Part shown: positions 12,425 through 25,128 of the stretch, one piece after another
Layout of the letters: every line of letters starts with the position of its first letter
How positions within the stretch are numbered: position 1 is the stretch's first letter
From: Tenodera sinensis
Taxonomy: Eukaryota; Arthropoda; Insecta; Mantodea; Mantidae
Length of the DNA: 64,000 nucleotides
Direction of reading: 5' to 3'
NCBI GenBank assembly: GCA_030765045.1
Contig: CM060969.1
Coordinates: forward strand, 56,629,716 to 56,693,715
The notes under the pieces: model-generated
What the model saw: only the letters and a program-made list of their open reading frames with translations
Databases searched by the model: none
Told to the model about the DNA's origin: nothing
Position numbers and translations under genes: made by a program

Positions 12425-13100
12425 GTGAGCACCATAACTCAAAAATTAAAAGTCGGTTAAAAACCAAGGTTATTATTTCAATTTAATATCTTTCAAGAAT
12501 GTCACACAAAGTTTTGTAGAAAATTCTACACCCTTTAAATGGAAAATGTTTCGAGAATTTTGATTTTCTCAAAAACACTAACGATTTTGATTAAAATGCC
12601 ATGTTTAAGTTATTTTTATGGCGAATGAACTGTATATTTTGAATTTTCTGGCTATAGCCCACGTGGTTCCGTTTACTCTTGAGGACTTTTGTATAACTGG
12701 TATATGCAAGATATTGACCAAATCTTAGATACTGTACAAAAATGTAGATCTGGTTAAAGTACACATTTTAATGCCCAAGTAAATTTTTTGTGGAATGAAC
12801 TGTTTCGGAGATATTCCTTGTTATTTATGTGAATTTTGCAATACTTAAACTTTTCTCAAATGAAGAGTCTTCATTCACCTACTTATCTCTTGGCTGTGTT
12901 AAGAGAACAGAATCTCATAGTCTTCATATGGTGGTCATTTGATCAACTTTAAAAGATTTTCCTATTGCCTACTGAATTCCCATGTTCTCCTTGCACCTCC
13001 AGGAAAATTACCAATAAATAATATAATTTCTACAAATCTTTATCTCAACTAACATGAAGATAGAGTAATAAGTGAAGAATAGTAAGAATAGTAGTACAAG
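12425..13100 (+). repeat. MITE-GT family copy, plus orientation
   Basis: It starts at the post-microsatellite block (cataactcaaaaattaaaagtc) and runs through family blocks to agagtagagaaagtgcaacacatca. It is head to head with the minus-strand copy on its left, so the two form a long imperfect inverted repeat around about 12.41 kb. Confidence 0.75.
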
Positions 13101-13164
13101 AGTAGAGAAAGTGCAACACATCATGTTGAGCGCCCTTAAACCAAACCAACCAACCAACTGCAAC

Positions 13165-13262
13165 ACATCAGATATTTTACTCAAGGAACTTCAAAACGTA
13201 TACTTCCGGTGAAACATCAATATAAAGTGTCATAATTCCTCTACCTATTACAGACAATAATG
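13165..13262 (-). repeat. MITE-GT terminal fragment
   Basis: It holds only the end block in minus orientation: aacttcaaaacgtatacttcc, ggtgaaacatc and the eroded terminal motif ttcctctacctattac. Confidence 0.55.
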
Positions 13263-13784
13263 GAATGAGAAGGAAGTCTCAAATAAATGTAAGTGCATCC
13301 TTTAATAAGGACGCAAGAAAGAGCATGGACATCCCGATGTATAATACATATACGAATGGATCCGACTCCAGAAGAGGTTACAGATTGAAGTAGTGAATAA
13401 ATAATTCTGTAGAACGCCTCAAGCACTTCCCCTAACATGAATCCTTCCAGTGGCAAGCTGAGGCTGGGTCAAGCTTGTCCTTCGATCGCCCAAGTCCCCC
13501 CTCTGCGGTCAGATTTACTCCTATCCTTGAATCCGTGGTTGCAGTAGTGTTACTTCAAGACAAACTTGTCTTATTTCCTATCTCAGTTACAGGATCCACT
13601 TCGCATTGCTTTTCCTTTACATCCCCAAAAGAGGCCAGATACTGCAGAGTTTGCTGCAGTTGCATCAAAGGGAAGCTCTGAGGATGCTTGGCGCAATTCC
13701 AGGGGAAAACGTCCAACGGCCTGTTAGGTACTTAATTTCTGCTTCTTTTATTGTATTAAAGACATTGTGTTACGGACAGATTAT
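13263..13784. other. Unassigned sequence
   Basis: Two overlapping plus-strand frames of 68 and 87 codons are present but have no motif and run into the neighbouring repeat. I see no gene. Confidence 0.4.
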
Positions 13785-14612
13785 TTCTCCAAGTAGAGGA
13801 AGTATTATATTTCGCTCAAAAATTCGATGTCGGAGTTTTACCGGAAATATATGTTTTGAGGCCCCCTGATCCACAAAAATCATTTTTAGAAAAAAGTCCG
13901 TGTATATCTGTCTGTGGTCTGCCAATCTGTGGACAGCATAACTCAGAAAAGAAAAGTTGGTTAAAAACCAAAGTTGGTATTTAAGTTTAATGTCTTTCAA
14001 AAATGCGACACGAAGATTTTGAAGAAAATTTCTGCACCCTAAACTACACTTTACATGGAAAATTTTGATTTTCTTGAAGATGGCTAACGATTTTGATTAA
14101 AATACCATATGTTTGAGACATTTTGATGACAAATTAAATGTGTATTTTGAATTATCTGGCTATAGCCTATGTAGTCCTGTTTACTCTGGATGACTTTTGA
14201 ATAACTCGTAAACCCTAAGAGATAGACAAAATCTTACTATACAAAAATGCAGATCTCGCTAGAACACACAATTTATATCCAAATAATTTTTTTTTTCGGA
14301 GATATTCCTTGTTATTTGTATAAGTTTTGGAGAACTTATACCTACTTCTGTCAAATGGAACATCGTTATTCATGTTTATATGCTAACAGTGCAAAGAGAA
14401 CGGAATTTTAAAGCTTTAAAGGATTTGACTATCGCTCAAAGCCTACTGTATTCCCATATTCCCCTTGCACCTGCAAGAAAATAAACAATAAGATAATTGC
14501 TGCAAATGTTTATCTCAACTAACACGAAGAAGATATAGGAATAAGAGTTTGTAAGAATGGTTAGTACAAGAACAGAGAAAGTCATGTGTGCAACACATCA
14601 GATTTATATAAA
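13785..14612 (+). repeat. MITE-GT family copy, nearly full length
   Basis: It begins near ctccaagtagaggaagtatta and passes through aaaattcgatgtcggagttt. A degenerate GT region and cagcataactcagaaaag follow, then the AT-rich centre. It ends with acaagaacagagaaagtcatg and the usual flank gtgcaacacatcagat. Confidence 0.8.
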
Positions 14613-14767
14613 AGGGACATATTTAAGGGTGACTGATAAGTGTGAGACAGGTTAACGTATTGACAATGTTACGTTTCATAAAATTTGATAGAACAATTTG
14701 GTGCACTGGAACGGCTTATCTACAAATAAACTGCGTGATGTGTACTCTCCTTGTGCTCCTGAATAAC

Positions 14768-14945
14768 CACTGACCGAACGGCATGGCTCATGCAGTAAGG
14801 TCTGTGGCCCGCATTCCAGAGGTCGCGGGTTCGATCCCCGTGGCCTACCCTCCTGACCGATGGGGTTTCCCCGGGTCGCCAGGTTAAGGCTGGGAAGGAC
14901 TTCCATATCCTCCGACTTCCCTCTTCCTCCATTTCGTTACATTAA
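14768..14945 (+). mobile_element. tRNA-derived SINE, third type
   Basis: The tRNA-like head has an A-box-like region (atggctcatgcagtaagg) and a strong B box (gcgggttcgatccccg). The body includes ccaggttaaggctgggaagg and a final T/C-rich segment. The word cgcgggttcgat resembles the family A head, but the body differs, so I treat it as a separate type. No A tail or target duplication was resolved. Confidence 0.65.
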
Positions 14946-15535
14946 TATTTCATTTCATCCTTCATCGTATTAGGTTCTTTCAGGGTTGGAAGCGTCGTGC
15001 CAGCAGCATGGCAGGGGGAACGAATATACTGGAAATTTCAACCCCCGGATTGAAAGGCGAACCTACTGATTTCCGGCCCACCCCCATGGAATTGTACAGA
15101 CCCGAGGGCGGAGGGGAGCCGGTTTCGGAGTTGCGCATCCCCCTCAGGAGCACCATCCCTAAGGGGTGGGGCGGAAGCCAGGCTGAGCCAGGCTCCGCCG
15201 GGTGCTTCTAACTGGGAAAATGAAGGGAGCCTGCCCTCTGCTCTATCCCGGCAACGTTCTGACCACCCTTGGAATTCATTCGCCTCATCCATCCTCCAGG
15301 GGAACAGGCACACAAGACCGTATTTCGTTCGGAGTGCCTTCCGGAAATTGTCATAGAGTCAAAGACCTTGTGATTTCCCTTCCTCCCAAGGATCAAGTTG
15401 CGCTTACACGATTACTCATAAGACACAATCATTACTCTCTCCTATCTCAAAAATCTTCTCCACTTTACAACTTCTGTAAATGCTCATTCACTGTACCTCA
15501 TATGGTTCTCAACTGTCATGACTAGATAACGAACC
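14946..15535 (+). other. GC-rich segment of unknown origin
   Basis: This stretch is much richer in GC than the surroundings. It has open frames on both strands (107 codons plus, 91 codons minus) but no recognised domain. It directly follows the SINE and may be the rest of a longer composite SINE or the UTR of an unrecognised retrotransposon. Confidence 0.35.
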
Positions 15536-16136
15536 TTCATACAGGAAACGAAAGGTTGCGGAGTGAGATCGTCAGCCTGTCAAATGAGGACAACACAGGG
15601 GACGGTCGACGCAACAAGTTGTAGATAACGTTGTTGCATAGCTTACATTCAATGCTGTCACCATTTGCAGTAAAATATTCACTCCCATATTATTGTACAA
15701 GTTCATATTTCAATTTTCGTACTGCAGGCATTTTACTGTGTGAAACTAATGAACACGCTAGAGAAACCTATGCATTGTAGGAAGTGAGCCCAGCTGTTTG
15801 TGTTGTTACTGTACTCACGCAATGATGTCACGTTCTGCCCATATGGCAGTTAACTTGCGATCGCCTCATTTCGCGATAGAAGTATAAAGGTTCAAGATGT
15901 AGTCATCACTATACGAATGCAAGACGAGATTATAAATTTCTAGATAAAATATGTGACGTCATCAGCAATCCAGAAAAATATTCCAAGTATATTAAGCAAT
16001 CTAAATTATTCGTCAAATTATAAATCTGGTCTAACTAATATACATTCACAATGTAATTTTCTTTCGTGATGTTTTCTATCCTTAAGGAATCGCAACATGA
16101 CCAGTGAGTTCAAGCGACTTAAAATAATTTTTAAAA
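15536..16136. other. Unassigned sequence
   Basis: No coding or repeat features could be supported. Confidence 0.4.
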
Positions 16137-16940
16137 AATCTGAGGTATTGCTCTCACGTGACTTTCTCTACTCTTGCACAAAATATTCCTACAAACACAT
16201 ATTCCTCTATCTACTCCATGTCCGAAACATAAACTTCAAGGAGATAAACATTTGTACAGATTGTTTTAGTGCTAATTTTCATGTAGGACTTTAAGCAATA
16301 GTCAAGTGTTTAACATTGGCCGCCATAATCTGACTAGTTTTAAATTCCGTTCCATTTGCAAGACCAAGAGATAGAAAATGAATAACAACCTCCCATTTGA
16401 GAACGGTGTATAAGAATTATAAAATTCTGACAAACAACAATGTTCACTCAAAAAAATCATTTGAGTTAAATTGTGTTTTAACATCTACAATTTTTGTATA
16501 GTAAGATTTGGTCTATCACTGCGGTTTACCAGTTATGCAACAGCATCAAGAATAAATAGGACCACATAGGCTATAGTCAGAAAATTCAAAACATTAATTT
16601 CATTTGCCATAAAATATCTTAAACACGTGACATTTTAATTAAAATTCGTTAGAACCATTTTTGAGAAAATAAAACTTTTGCAATAAACGATAGTTTAGGT
16701 TGGAGGAAATGTCTTCAAAATCTTCGTGTCGCATCCTTACTTACATACCAACACTGGTTTTAATCAACACACACGAACGCACGCACACAAACACACACAC
16801 ATATGCGGCCCTTTTTTAAATGTTTTTCTTTTTTGCGGGGGAAGGGGATTAAGGGGTCCTCAAAATATATTTCCGGTGAAATCTCGACATCGAATTTTTG
16901 GATCGAATGCAATAATTCTCTTACTATATGTGGTAGAGAA
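16137..16940 (-). repeat. MITE-GT family copy, both ends visible
   Basis: This copy gives the clearest view of the ends. It opens with gtgactttctctactcttg and closes with gtggtagagaaagta, so actttctctac and gtagagaaagt are inverted terminal words. Internal blocks follow the family order. The microsatellite is a short CA tract near 16770-16800. It is non-coding. Confidence 0.85.
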
Positions 16941-17084
16941 AGTAAAAATTGGTGGCATTTCATAAAAGGTTTTGACTTACAGGTGGTGGGTACTTGTCAA
17001 ATATTAAAATTCTTGATTCTTTATGAAACAGATATATTAATGGGTTGCTGACATACTTGGAAATATGTAGAATTATTATTAGAG

Positions 17085-17336
17085 AAATAATATTATTGCT
17101 GTCTTCCAACGTAGTGTCATCGCCGAGGAATGAATGAAATGGGTGAAAGTATGCTCAAATAAGCTCGAAGTCCATAGAGCTTAAAGTTACTTGACATTCG
17201 TCTTCTCAGGTTAGGGAGAACCTTGGAAAAAACCTTATCCCAATAACTCACCTTAACTGAGAGTTTAACTCTGGACCTCTTGAATGTGAGGTAGCTTGTA
17301 CGTTGCCACCACACTACAGGTCGGCTGCAAGAAATG
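17085..17336 (-). mobile_element. tRNA-derived SINE, family A, copy 2
   Basis: It shares with copy 1, in order: gacattcgtcttctcagg, the caaataagctcga-gtccat block, aatgaatgaaatgggtgaaa and the tRNA-like head. The B box is mutated (gagagtttaactctgg on the plus strand), so this copy is older. No clear A tail remains; the left edge is an AT-rich tattattagagaaataata. Confidence 0.8.
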
Positions 17337-17642
17337 AGATGCATTCACATCCCAGCAGTAGTCACATTAACATCTATAGAGATTTAGGTATGTATGAAGT
17401 GTATTTTCATTCTACCAATGCAGTCAAAACGTTCTGAACGGGCTGCGCGGTGTTTTGTCTATCTGCGTCCTCGGTAATCGATGCCGTCTGCCACTATAAT
17501 ACGAAGGCTCGGGTGAAACTATACAACATTTTTAAAACTACTTTTAAAGGCATTACTTACAAACTTTATGAAAGGAGGTCGTTATTGAAGCTCAGAGAAA
17601 CCTAATATTACTCGTGAAGTCTCCCTTCGTGACGAAAGAAAT

Positions 17643-17883
17643 TGGTGTATGGTGCGCCATTAAAGGAAAAATGTTCCTCAGAGCTCCAATAAGCGATTTC
17701 TATCTCTGAAGTAACTTAAAATATAAAGTGTGCAAAACAAAAGAAGATTTAAAACAAAACATCCACCAGGAAATTGCCAGCATTTCTCAACGTGAAGTGC
17801 TGCGAGTGATGGATAGTTTCCTAAAGAGGCGCCAAGAATGTATGGAGAATGACGGTGGCCAGTTTCAACATCTCCTTTTGTAG
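17643..17883 (+). pseudogene. Tc1/mariner-type transposase C-terminal fragment
   Basis: One plus-strand frame with a single internal TGA reads from a block like GVWCAIKGKMFLRAPISDF to a terminal stop. It includes EDLKQNIHQEIASIS, then VLRVMDSFLKRRQECMEN and GGQFQHLL just before the stop. The arrangement, a G-x-x-K-x-x-V/M-F block, a 'L-K-x-x-I' helix and a C-terminal R-x-x-x-C/V...G-G-x-x-x-H-L, is the standard tail of insect IS630/Tc1/mariner DDE transposases. The catalytic Asp residues upstream are missing. It is dead. Confidence 0.65.
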
Positions 17884-18780
17884 AGTTGGTAAGTACAGCC
17901 TTTTAAAAAGTATTTTGAAAAGGTTGTACATTGTGAACCAAATATTTCATAGATGAGTAGCAGATATAACAGTGAGGCTAGAGATGAAGACACGCATCCC
18001 AAGTGTACTGTGAAAGAATAAATCTAACCTTTAACCAAGCTGACTTACTGTTACCTCTAACCAACTTTAACGTTTTAGTTTTATCAGTATTGTTCCAATG
18101 TGGTGTTTAACGTTTATTCTGTATCCAGCTACTGTATCAACAAATTTGTCACGCACTGGCGTAGCGCAATACCATAATAGCAACTATGCGTTAAATTTAT
18201 TCAATTTAGAGATCGATTATTGATGGTGCACCACAGAGCTATCTGAAATGTAATTAACTAAACTGCAGTTTCGGCATTAAGTTGTCATGTTTATGAAATG
18301 AGCTTTCATTCTGACAATTCTGCAACATTACAGCTGTGATTAAAGGTAAAATTGTAATGTTTATGAAAAATAAAGTGCTCGTTGAAGCCATCATAAGCTT
18401 AAAAAATCCAATGCGTTGCGTTCCATGATCTCCTCTTCTTTTGTACAAACTATTTACAAACGCATATTCTAATATATAGTTCAAGTTTATGTAGACTATT
18501 CCACTCTACCTGACTTGGTTGAAATCAATCAATCATGTGCATAACTTTTTTTAAAATTTCAACCAATGACAGCCTTCATTCCGGAGAGTATTATCGCATT
18601 TCATTATCACTTCCTCTGGATTTTAGTTATCACTTTCTCTATTTTTCTTATGTTTTGATCAGGCTAAAGAATCTAGCTGCACTGTACTATAGATGTGCAA
18701 CAGCTGACGTAGTTTGACGCTATGGAGCCGCTATTCAAATGTTTCCTTTTCATTTCCGCTTGCTCCTTATATTCTGTCAC
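17884..18780. other. Unassigned AT-rich sequence
   Basis: Nothing recognised beyond short random frames. Confidence 0.4.
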
Positions 18781-18789
18781 ATACACATA

Positions 18790-18880
18790 CTTACATACAT
18801 TGAAAACCTCGACTCGAACTCGCGACACTCTGCGCGACGGAGCGCCAAACACGTATGCTCCAGCGACTATGATGGCCAGG
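18790..18880 (-). repeat. tRNA-like SINE head (candidate)
   Basis: The minus strand shows an A-box-like TAGTCGCTGGAGCATA and a B box GCGAGTTCGAGTC at tRNA-like spacing. There is no acceptor-stem pairing, so it is not a functional tRNA gene. Body and tail could not be matched to the other SINEs. Confidence 0.4.
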
Positions 18881-19577
18881 ACAATCAGATCTAGCAAATT
18901 TCGCACTCTCTCTCACGTCATTCATTCTTCCCAAAGTTTACTTCTCAACCCCAACTCCTCACAACTTCTACACCGTAACCCTAAATATAACTTTTATAAA
19001 GGTATTTATACGATTGTAGGTATGTATGTATATCTTAGATCTGGCTAAAAAAGTGAACAGAGAGTAGACCAAAATGTTTGCAAAATAATTTGTAGAACAG
19101 GTACGGAAATGGATATTTAGCTTTACAAAAGCAAAGATTTAGTACACGAACGTACATGAACGTAAATAAAGCACAAGAGGCACCGCATGCTTGTTAGTAT
19201 AAGTGCTCAGTTAAGAGTAATCAACAAACAAAGACAGGAGATGTTAATTTTTCGAGTTCGCATACTACGCCGTGTAATTGCTCCGTGACGTGACTGCCAA
19301 ACCACTGTTTAAACTGCCTATAATTATCTTTGGTAGTGTTTGCATTTCAATTAGCGGCTATAAGTTAAGTCGTAAACTTCGCGTGTACTAGTCACATGGC
19401 TTTCTTCACTAATGCTGATTTATATTTATAGCCAATCTAGAAACGATTCATATGAAACACGTTTGTAACCTCACTGCCGCGTACATAGGTAGAGGAGATA
19501 CTGTAATCCATCAAAAGTTCGCTACCAGGTTTCCACTAGTTATTACTTACTCGTGCTGAGATCCCCTGAACCTAGAA

Positions 19578-19579
<2 letters not shown>

Positions 19580-19643
<64 letters not shown>
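19580..19643. repeat. GT microsatellite
   Basis: An uninterrupted GT dinucleotide run of about 64 bases. The flanks do not resemble MITE-GT, so this tract seems independent. Confidence 0.95.
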
Positions 19644-19646
<3 letters not shown>

Positions 19647-20313
19647 CAACAAAACTCAGATATGATAAATGGTTTAAATGCCAAACATTGCATCTTCCAA
19701 GAATGCAAAATGAACATTTCGAAGACTATTCCACTCGTTCTAGATTGTTCACCTCTTGGTCATGGTTATATCAGTTCCTTCATGTGGTTTCGCCAAGCTA
19801 AACATTTTCTTACATTTCTGAACATCTGATTTATGCGTAGTAAAAATAAATAGCGGTTCATTCCAAAGCGGTACACAAATATTTGGTATTCTAGTGACGA
19901 AATAGATATTTTAACTGAAGAGGTGAAATAAATAACTACGGAAATGAGCAGCTCATGTGTATGGAATCATCTTCTGCCTACTAACGCAAATCCATTCATT
20001 TATATCCATTGTACTCGTATGTCTAATTCCTCATTTCCATGGATTAATGGCTAAAGTTATTGTTGTTGTTTTCACAGTCCACTGGATTAGTTGTAGCACC
20101 AACTGTGAAAATAAATGTCAATTAAAATGTAAGAACGTTATTATATGTCGTAAGTTGTTTAGTTTTAAATCCCTATTAATATTACATAGTACTAAATAAA
20201 TTAGTCATTTCGCGGAATACCCTAAACAAATACCACTCGAAGTTGTTCATATTTGGAATAATTTTTGTCGTGCTTAGCGCTCGCAAAATTGTCCTCATAT
20301 GAAACCTTCTCGT

Positions 20314-20370
20314 GATAATTCCCTGATAATTCAGGGAATGATCATTCCTACAGGGAATGATAATTCCCTG
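20314..20370. repeat. Tandem palindromes built from ATTCCCTG/CAGGGAAT
   Basis: ATTCCCTG-ATAATT-CAGGGAAT is followed after about 10 bases by CAGGGAATGATAATTCCCTG. The two hairpins share the same stem word, giving four copies in 57 bases. It could be a remnant of a TIR junction or an extrusion-prone palindrome. Confidence 0.7.
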
Positions 20371-20384
20371 CTCCAGTCTAACCT

Positions 20385-20620
20385 TGGAAAATTTTCAAAT
20401 ATTTTTATTTTGTCTACAACGACTCTAAAGGGTATTGACTAACATACCACTTTTGTGAGTTATTTTGATAACAACTGAAATGCATACCTTGAATGTCTTG
20501 GGTATAACCTGTGAAGTCCCCTTCATTCTGAATGGATTTTTACTGGCAAACGGTAAGAGAAAGATAAAATCTGCTTAAAATTTAGATCTCGTTAAAGCAC
20601 ACAATTTATCTCAAATATAT
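20385..20620 (+). repeat. MITE-GT fragment
   Basis: It retains ttggaaaattttcaaatatttttatttt, the ctctaa block, and the later taaaatttagatctcgttaaagcaca-like block in plus orientation and family order, with insertions. Confidence 0.55.
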
Positions 20621-20639
20621 ACATTTTTTTTTCTTTTCT

Positions 20640-20880
20640 TTTTCTTACTTTTAAGGGCTTCTCCGGTCTTCACCAGTTCCCTTGTATTCCCATTTACCAT
20701 TTTTTCCAATCGAACAAGTCATCCTTCACTAGGCATCGATCATTCATCATTCTATGAATGTTTGCTCTCCAAGTTGCTCTTGGCCTGCTGCTCTTCCCTC
20801 TTCCACCATTCTAAAAAGTCTTGGGCCACCTACTCTCCCCCATTCTTCTAACGTGCCCATATCTTGGTATGGTGTGCATA
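20640..20880 (-). pseudogene. Non-LTR retrotransposon ORF2 C-terminal relic
   Basis: The minus strand reads a block equivalent to Y-G-H-V-R-R-M-G-E-S-R-W-P-K, then W-W-x-R-x, and further on MVNGNTRELVKTGEALKS. G-H-V-x-R-M...P-K followed by basic G-R/R-G-R-like residues is a common C-terminal segment of insect endonuclease/reverse transcriptases. Upstream RT motifs are absent. The call rests on a short motif. Confidence 0.45.
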
Positions 20881-21817
20881 TGTGAACGTTATTGTTAACA
20901 AGCAAAGAAATGTCAACTTGGTCATAAAGTACCCCTTCGTCGGTATAGTGTGATTCTGTAAAAATTTAAAACGTAAAAGTTAAACAAATATTATCTTTAT
21001 AACATGGCAGGATATAATACCCCATTTTAAATTAAGTTCGTTCTAAAAATTGCTGAGACATTTTCTTACCACTAGTGGACATTAAGTATTCCTCGCGCTA
21101 CCTAGGGTTGCTAGGGTTAATATATACTTATTATTATAAATTGGGCACCATCACCAATTTCCTTACCCAAATCATGCCCCAAAATGCACTGATGTTACTG
21201 TAGGTTCATTTATCATATTCGTGTTGAGTTTCTTTTCACGCGGCGTACATGTTTGTATCTCTCAAGTTTACGGGTAAAGTTCTCGACTCCCTCTGGGGAT
21301 AAAGTCCTCCCTAGCGCCATTGAACTGTCTCGTCTAACCAATAATAACTTCCGGTTTATCAACAGCGGATTAAGAGATCTTGTATTCATAAACCACGACC
21401 CTGATGCTGCAGTATCACACGCCTCAGTGCTTCATCCCGGAACTAAACACATAGTATTAAGAGCAACTACAAAATTGGTTCTCTGCTATGCAAACTTCCC
21501 CAACACTTACAAACTAGTGATGTTATACATATATCAGGCATGAGGAAGAGGACTGACAGAAGTGCAATCGAGTGTTCACCCTCTCCACTTACTGACCCGT
21601 TCTTTGACGTAGATAGACAATAGAGGGAGGGGTGGCCTGGTAGCTAACCGCTGTGAGACAGTGTAATGGGTTAAAACTACGACGTAGGGGAAGTGACACA
21701 ATGTGCCGGTTCTCTCCATCTATTTTATAGAAGTAACAAGGTACATCTAAATGCAACATGCACTAGAAAAAATATATGTGTGTAAGGTCCCCAAATATGG
21801 CCATCTATTTAATTTGT
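20881..21817. other. Unassigned sequence
   Basis: A 96-codon plus-strand frame at 21253-21543 has plausible composition but no motif, homologous neighbour or splice context that I can recognise. Confidence 0.35.
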
Positions 21818-22765
<948 letters not shown>

Positions 22766-24285
22766 TATTGTTTATAACTCTCTCGCATAGCTTGTATGAA
22801 AAACAATGCATGTTTCGTTATATAAACTTACAAATAGATATGAGATCCCTGTAATAATAACTTGATTTAACAAATAATGAAATAAAAGAGAGTCATTTCT
22901 TTATTCATCCCAATAGTGTTCCAAATATGGCTCCTATAGTAAAATACGTATAAACGGTGTAGTAAGCTATGTAAATACTTAAATCATACTTTTACAAAAA
23001 TGTGTTAACATAGGAAAATACTTTAATATCAACAGTTGCTTTTCAAACACACAGTGCAAATAAACGTTATTTTATGTGGAATAGCACCATATTTGGTATG
23101 CACCACCAAGGAGGCCATACAAGGAAAAGTTTGCTTTTAAATGGCGATTGTTTGGCGAGGTCATATTAACTGTGTTAGCCAGTAACGGTTTTAAATTAAA
23201 GCTGACAGAATTGCAGGCAAAATTAAGTCAGTTATATTTATGGTTGAATTAGGTTGTGAAGCTGAACTATGCATTCACAATGTTGTATTTAAAAATCCTT
23301 TGTAGAAAAAAATCTAATAAAAATAAGAGGTAGAGAAAAGGAATGTTATTAATAATTTATTAAAATATTTTGCCCTCCAGTGAGGTTGACCACATGGATC
23401 CAGAATACATTGAAGAGAAAGAGAAATACAATAAAAATAATTTTTAAAAAATAACAGCAGCAAAGAAGTTTAACTATTAATTTCAAAACTTAGAAAAAAT
23501 TATACCTAAATAACAGACAATAATGACGATACTAACAATATTAACTAATAATAATTAATAGTAATAAATGATTATAAAAATAGCGAAAATGTTACTTTAT
23601 TGAATATGATTATACTGTGTTAAACATTTAAAATGTCGAATGTAAATGACTATTTAGCATTGTTTTATTTGAAATGATTTTTGAATTGCATTTACTGTTG
23701 TCTGCAAGTTTTGACCTATAATTTTATGATAATACAGATAGATATAGAGAAGTGCATGGCCCGGAACTCGGCTTGGAAATTTAGGGCATAAATCAGCTCA
23801 TCACTTTTGGGGCAAATGAGAAACAATAGTTGTATAATTAGACAGGAGGGACAGTTGAGAAGGTTATAATAATGGTCGCAGGGTATTGTCTGCGCCCCCA
23901 TTTGGGAGATCTCATGCACATGTATGGAATACCACAGTCGAATATAGCGCCGCACCGCTTGGCAAGAAGTGTGCAATGACCAAAGGCTAAACTAAACGTT
24001 ATTTTCTCTAACGCTTACAACTGTCATAGTTGCTTTCCCTGAAGCACTATAACTTAAAAGCAGGCATAGGAATTTATAAACTTAAAAGCCAGAGCGAAAG
24101 AAACTGAAGTTGAGCTGTTATTGGACTTGACGCAGTGACGTCATAGGTTACAAATCATCCCTCATTCTTGTATAGTCTGTTGGCTTTTGAAGACAAGACA
24201 CCCAACCGTATTTACCCACTCATTGTCACTGTTGTATTCTTTGTATTGAAATGTGATTTGGGTGTGTACAACCTGAAACCGAGAG
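22766..24285. other. AT-rich sequence, nothing recognised
   Basis: A long stretch without protein-like frames, SINE boxes or family repeats. The AT bias is extreme near 23.3-23.7 kb. Confidence 0.45.
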
Positions 24286-24287
24286 AG

Positions 24288-24360
24288 GTGACCCCACGGT
24301 AACGTGAAAGGCTGTCATTTGGGAGATCGTGGGTTCAATTCCCGTGGTCAAAGGATATGC
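24288..24360 (+). repeat. tRNA-like SINE head (candidate)
   Basis: An A-box-like ggtaacgtgaaaggctg and a strong B box (gtgggttcaattcccg) occur at tRNA-like spacing. A full cloverleaf is not supported. The body that follows has no second copy in the window. Confidence 0.45.
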
Positions 24361-24813
24361 TGCATTGTCTCTCTAAATTTCATAAACTGAGTATATTTAA
24401 TGTCTGCGTGAGTCTAGGCCGGGGCATGACTTAAGTGAATAGAAAATGTATTAAATTTGTACCGAATACTTAGCACATTCTACAACTTGGTCAAGTATCG
24501 AATAATTCCAAGAATCACGTTTTCAGAAAGCTGCGTTGCATTCACATGCTTTGCTCCACTCATTCTTCCACAAACGATTCTTACACAATTATTCTCTACT
24601 TCTTATTGACACTTCAATGTGCTCCTTGACTACACATTTATTGTATAGCTCTAAGAAGAAAACGTAGGCTAACACAAAGAAAATTGTTTTGTAATTTCTC
24701 TGAAATGCTATTCTCGTTGATTGCATCAACATGAAAGGTGAATAAAGAAAGAAAAAAAAAATTAAAAAAATAATAAAAAAGGAGAAAGAAAAGAAAAGAA
24801 ACTAATAGCGATT

Positions 24814-24955
24814 ACTATTTGTTTATTTATGCCAACAAGCTTACTGCTGGTGTCTTTAAACACACAAGTCCTGGTTGGGCTTGCGAACCACGGATCCGTG
24901 GTTCAAATCCCGGCTATGGCATTGCATTTTTCAATCCTGATTCTACCTCTTCAAG
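24814..24955 (+). mobile_element. 142-bp SINE-like insertion with exact 11-bp target duplication
   Basis: TAATAGCGATT occurs immediately on both sides (24803-24813 and 24956-24966). The insert has a B box (gtggttcaaatcccgg) on the plus strand and an upstream A-box-like tggttgggcttgcg. It is very short and lacks a proper A tail at the right, though an A-rich segment lies left of the left duplication. It may be a truncated SINE or a retroposed tRNA-related RNA. Confidence 0.6.
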
Positions 24956-25128
24956 TAATAGCGATTTTCACCCGAGAAAATATAAATAATTTGAAAATAT
25001 AAACGAATAACAAACGATATCTTTGAGATGGTTAAAACTCCAAAAACATTTTACTTGACATAAATCATGTGCTTAAACGAGATCTACATTTTCTATTCTG
25101 CACGATTTTGTCAATCTCTTGCAGTTTA

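Noticed and set aside
21253..21543. 96-codon frame as a host gene
   Set aside because: No motif, no splice context and no similarity that I could recognise.
23716..23976. 86-codon minus-strand frame with Cys/His residues
   Set aside because: Cys/His spacing does not match any zinc-finger pattern and the surroundings are featureless AT-rich DNA.
24288..24360. Possible tRNA gene
   Set aside because: Only internal promoter boxes are convincing. No complete cloverleaf could be drawn.
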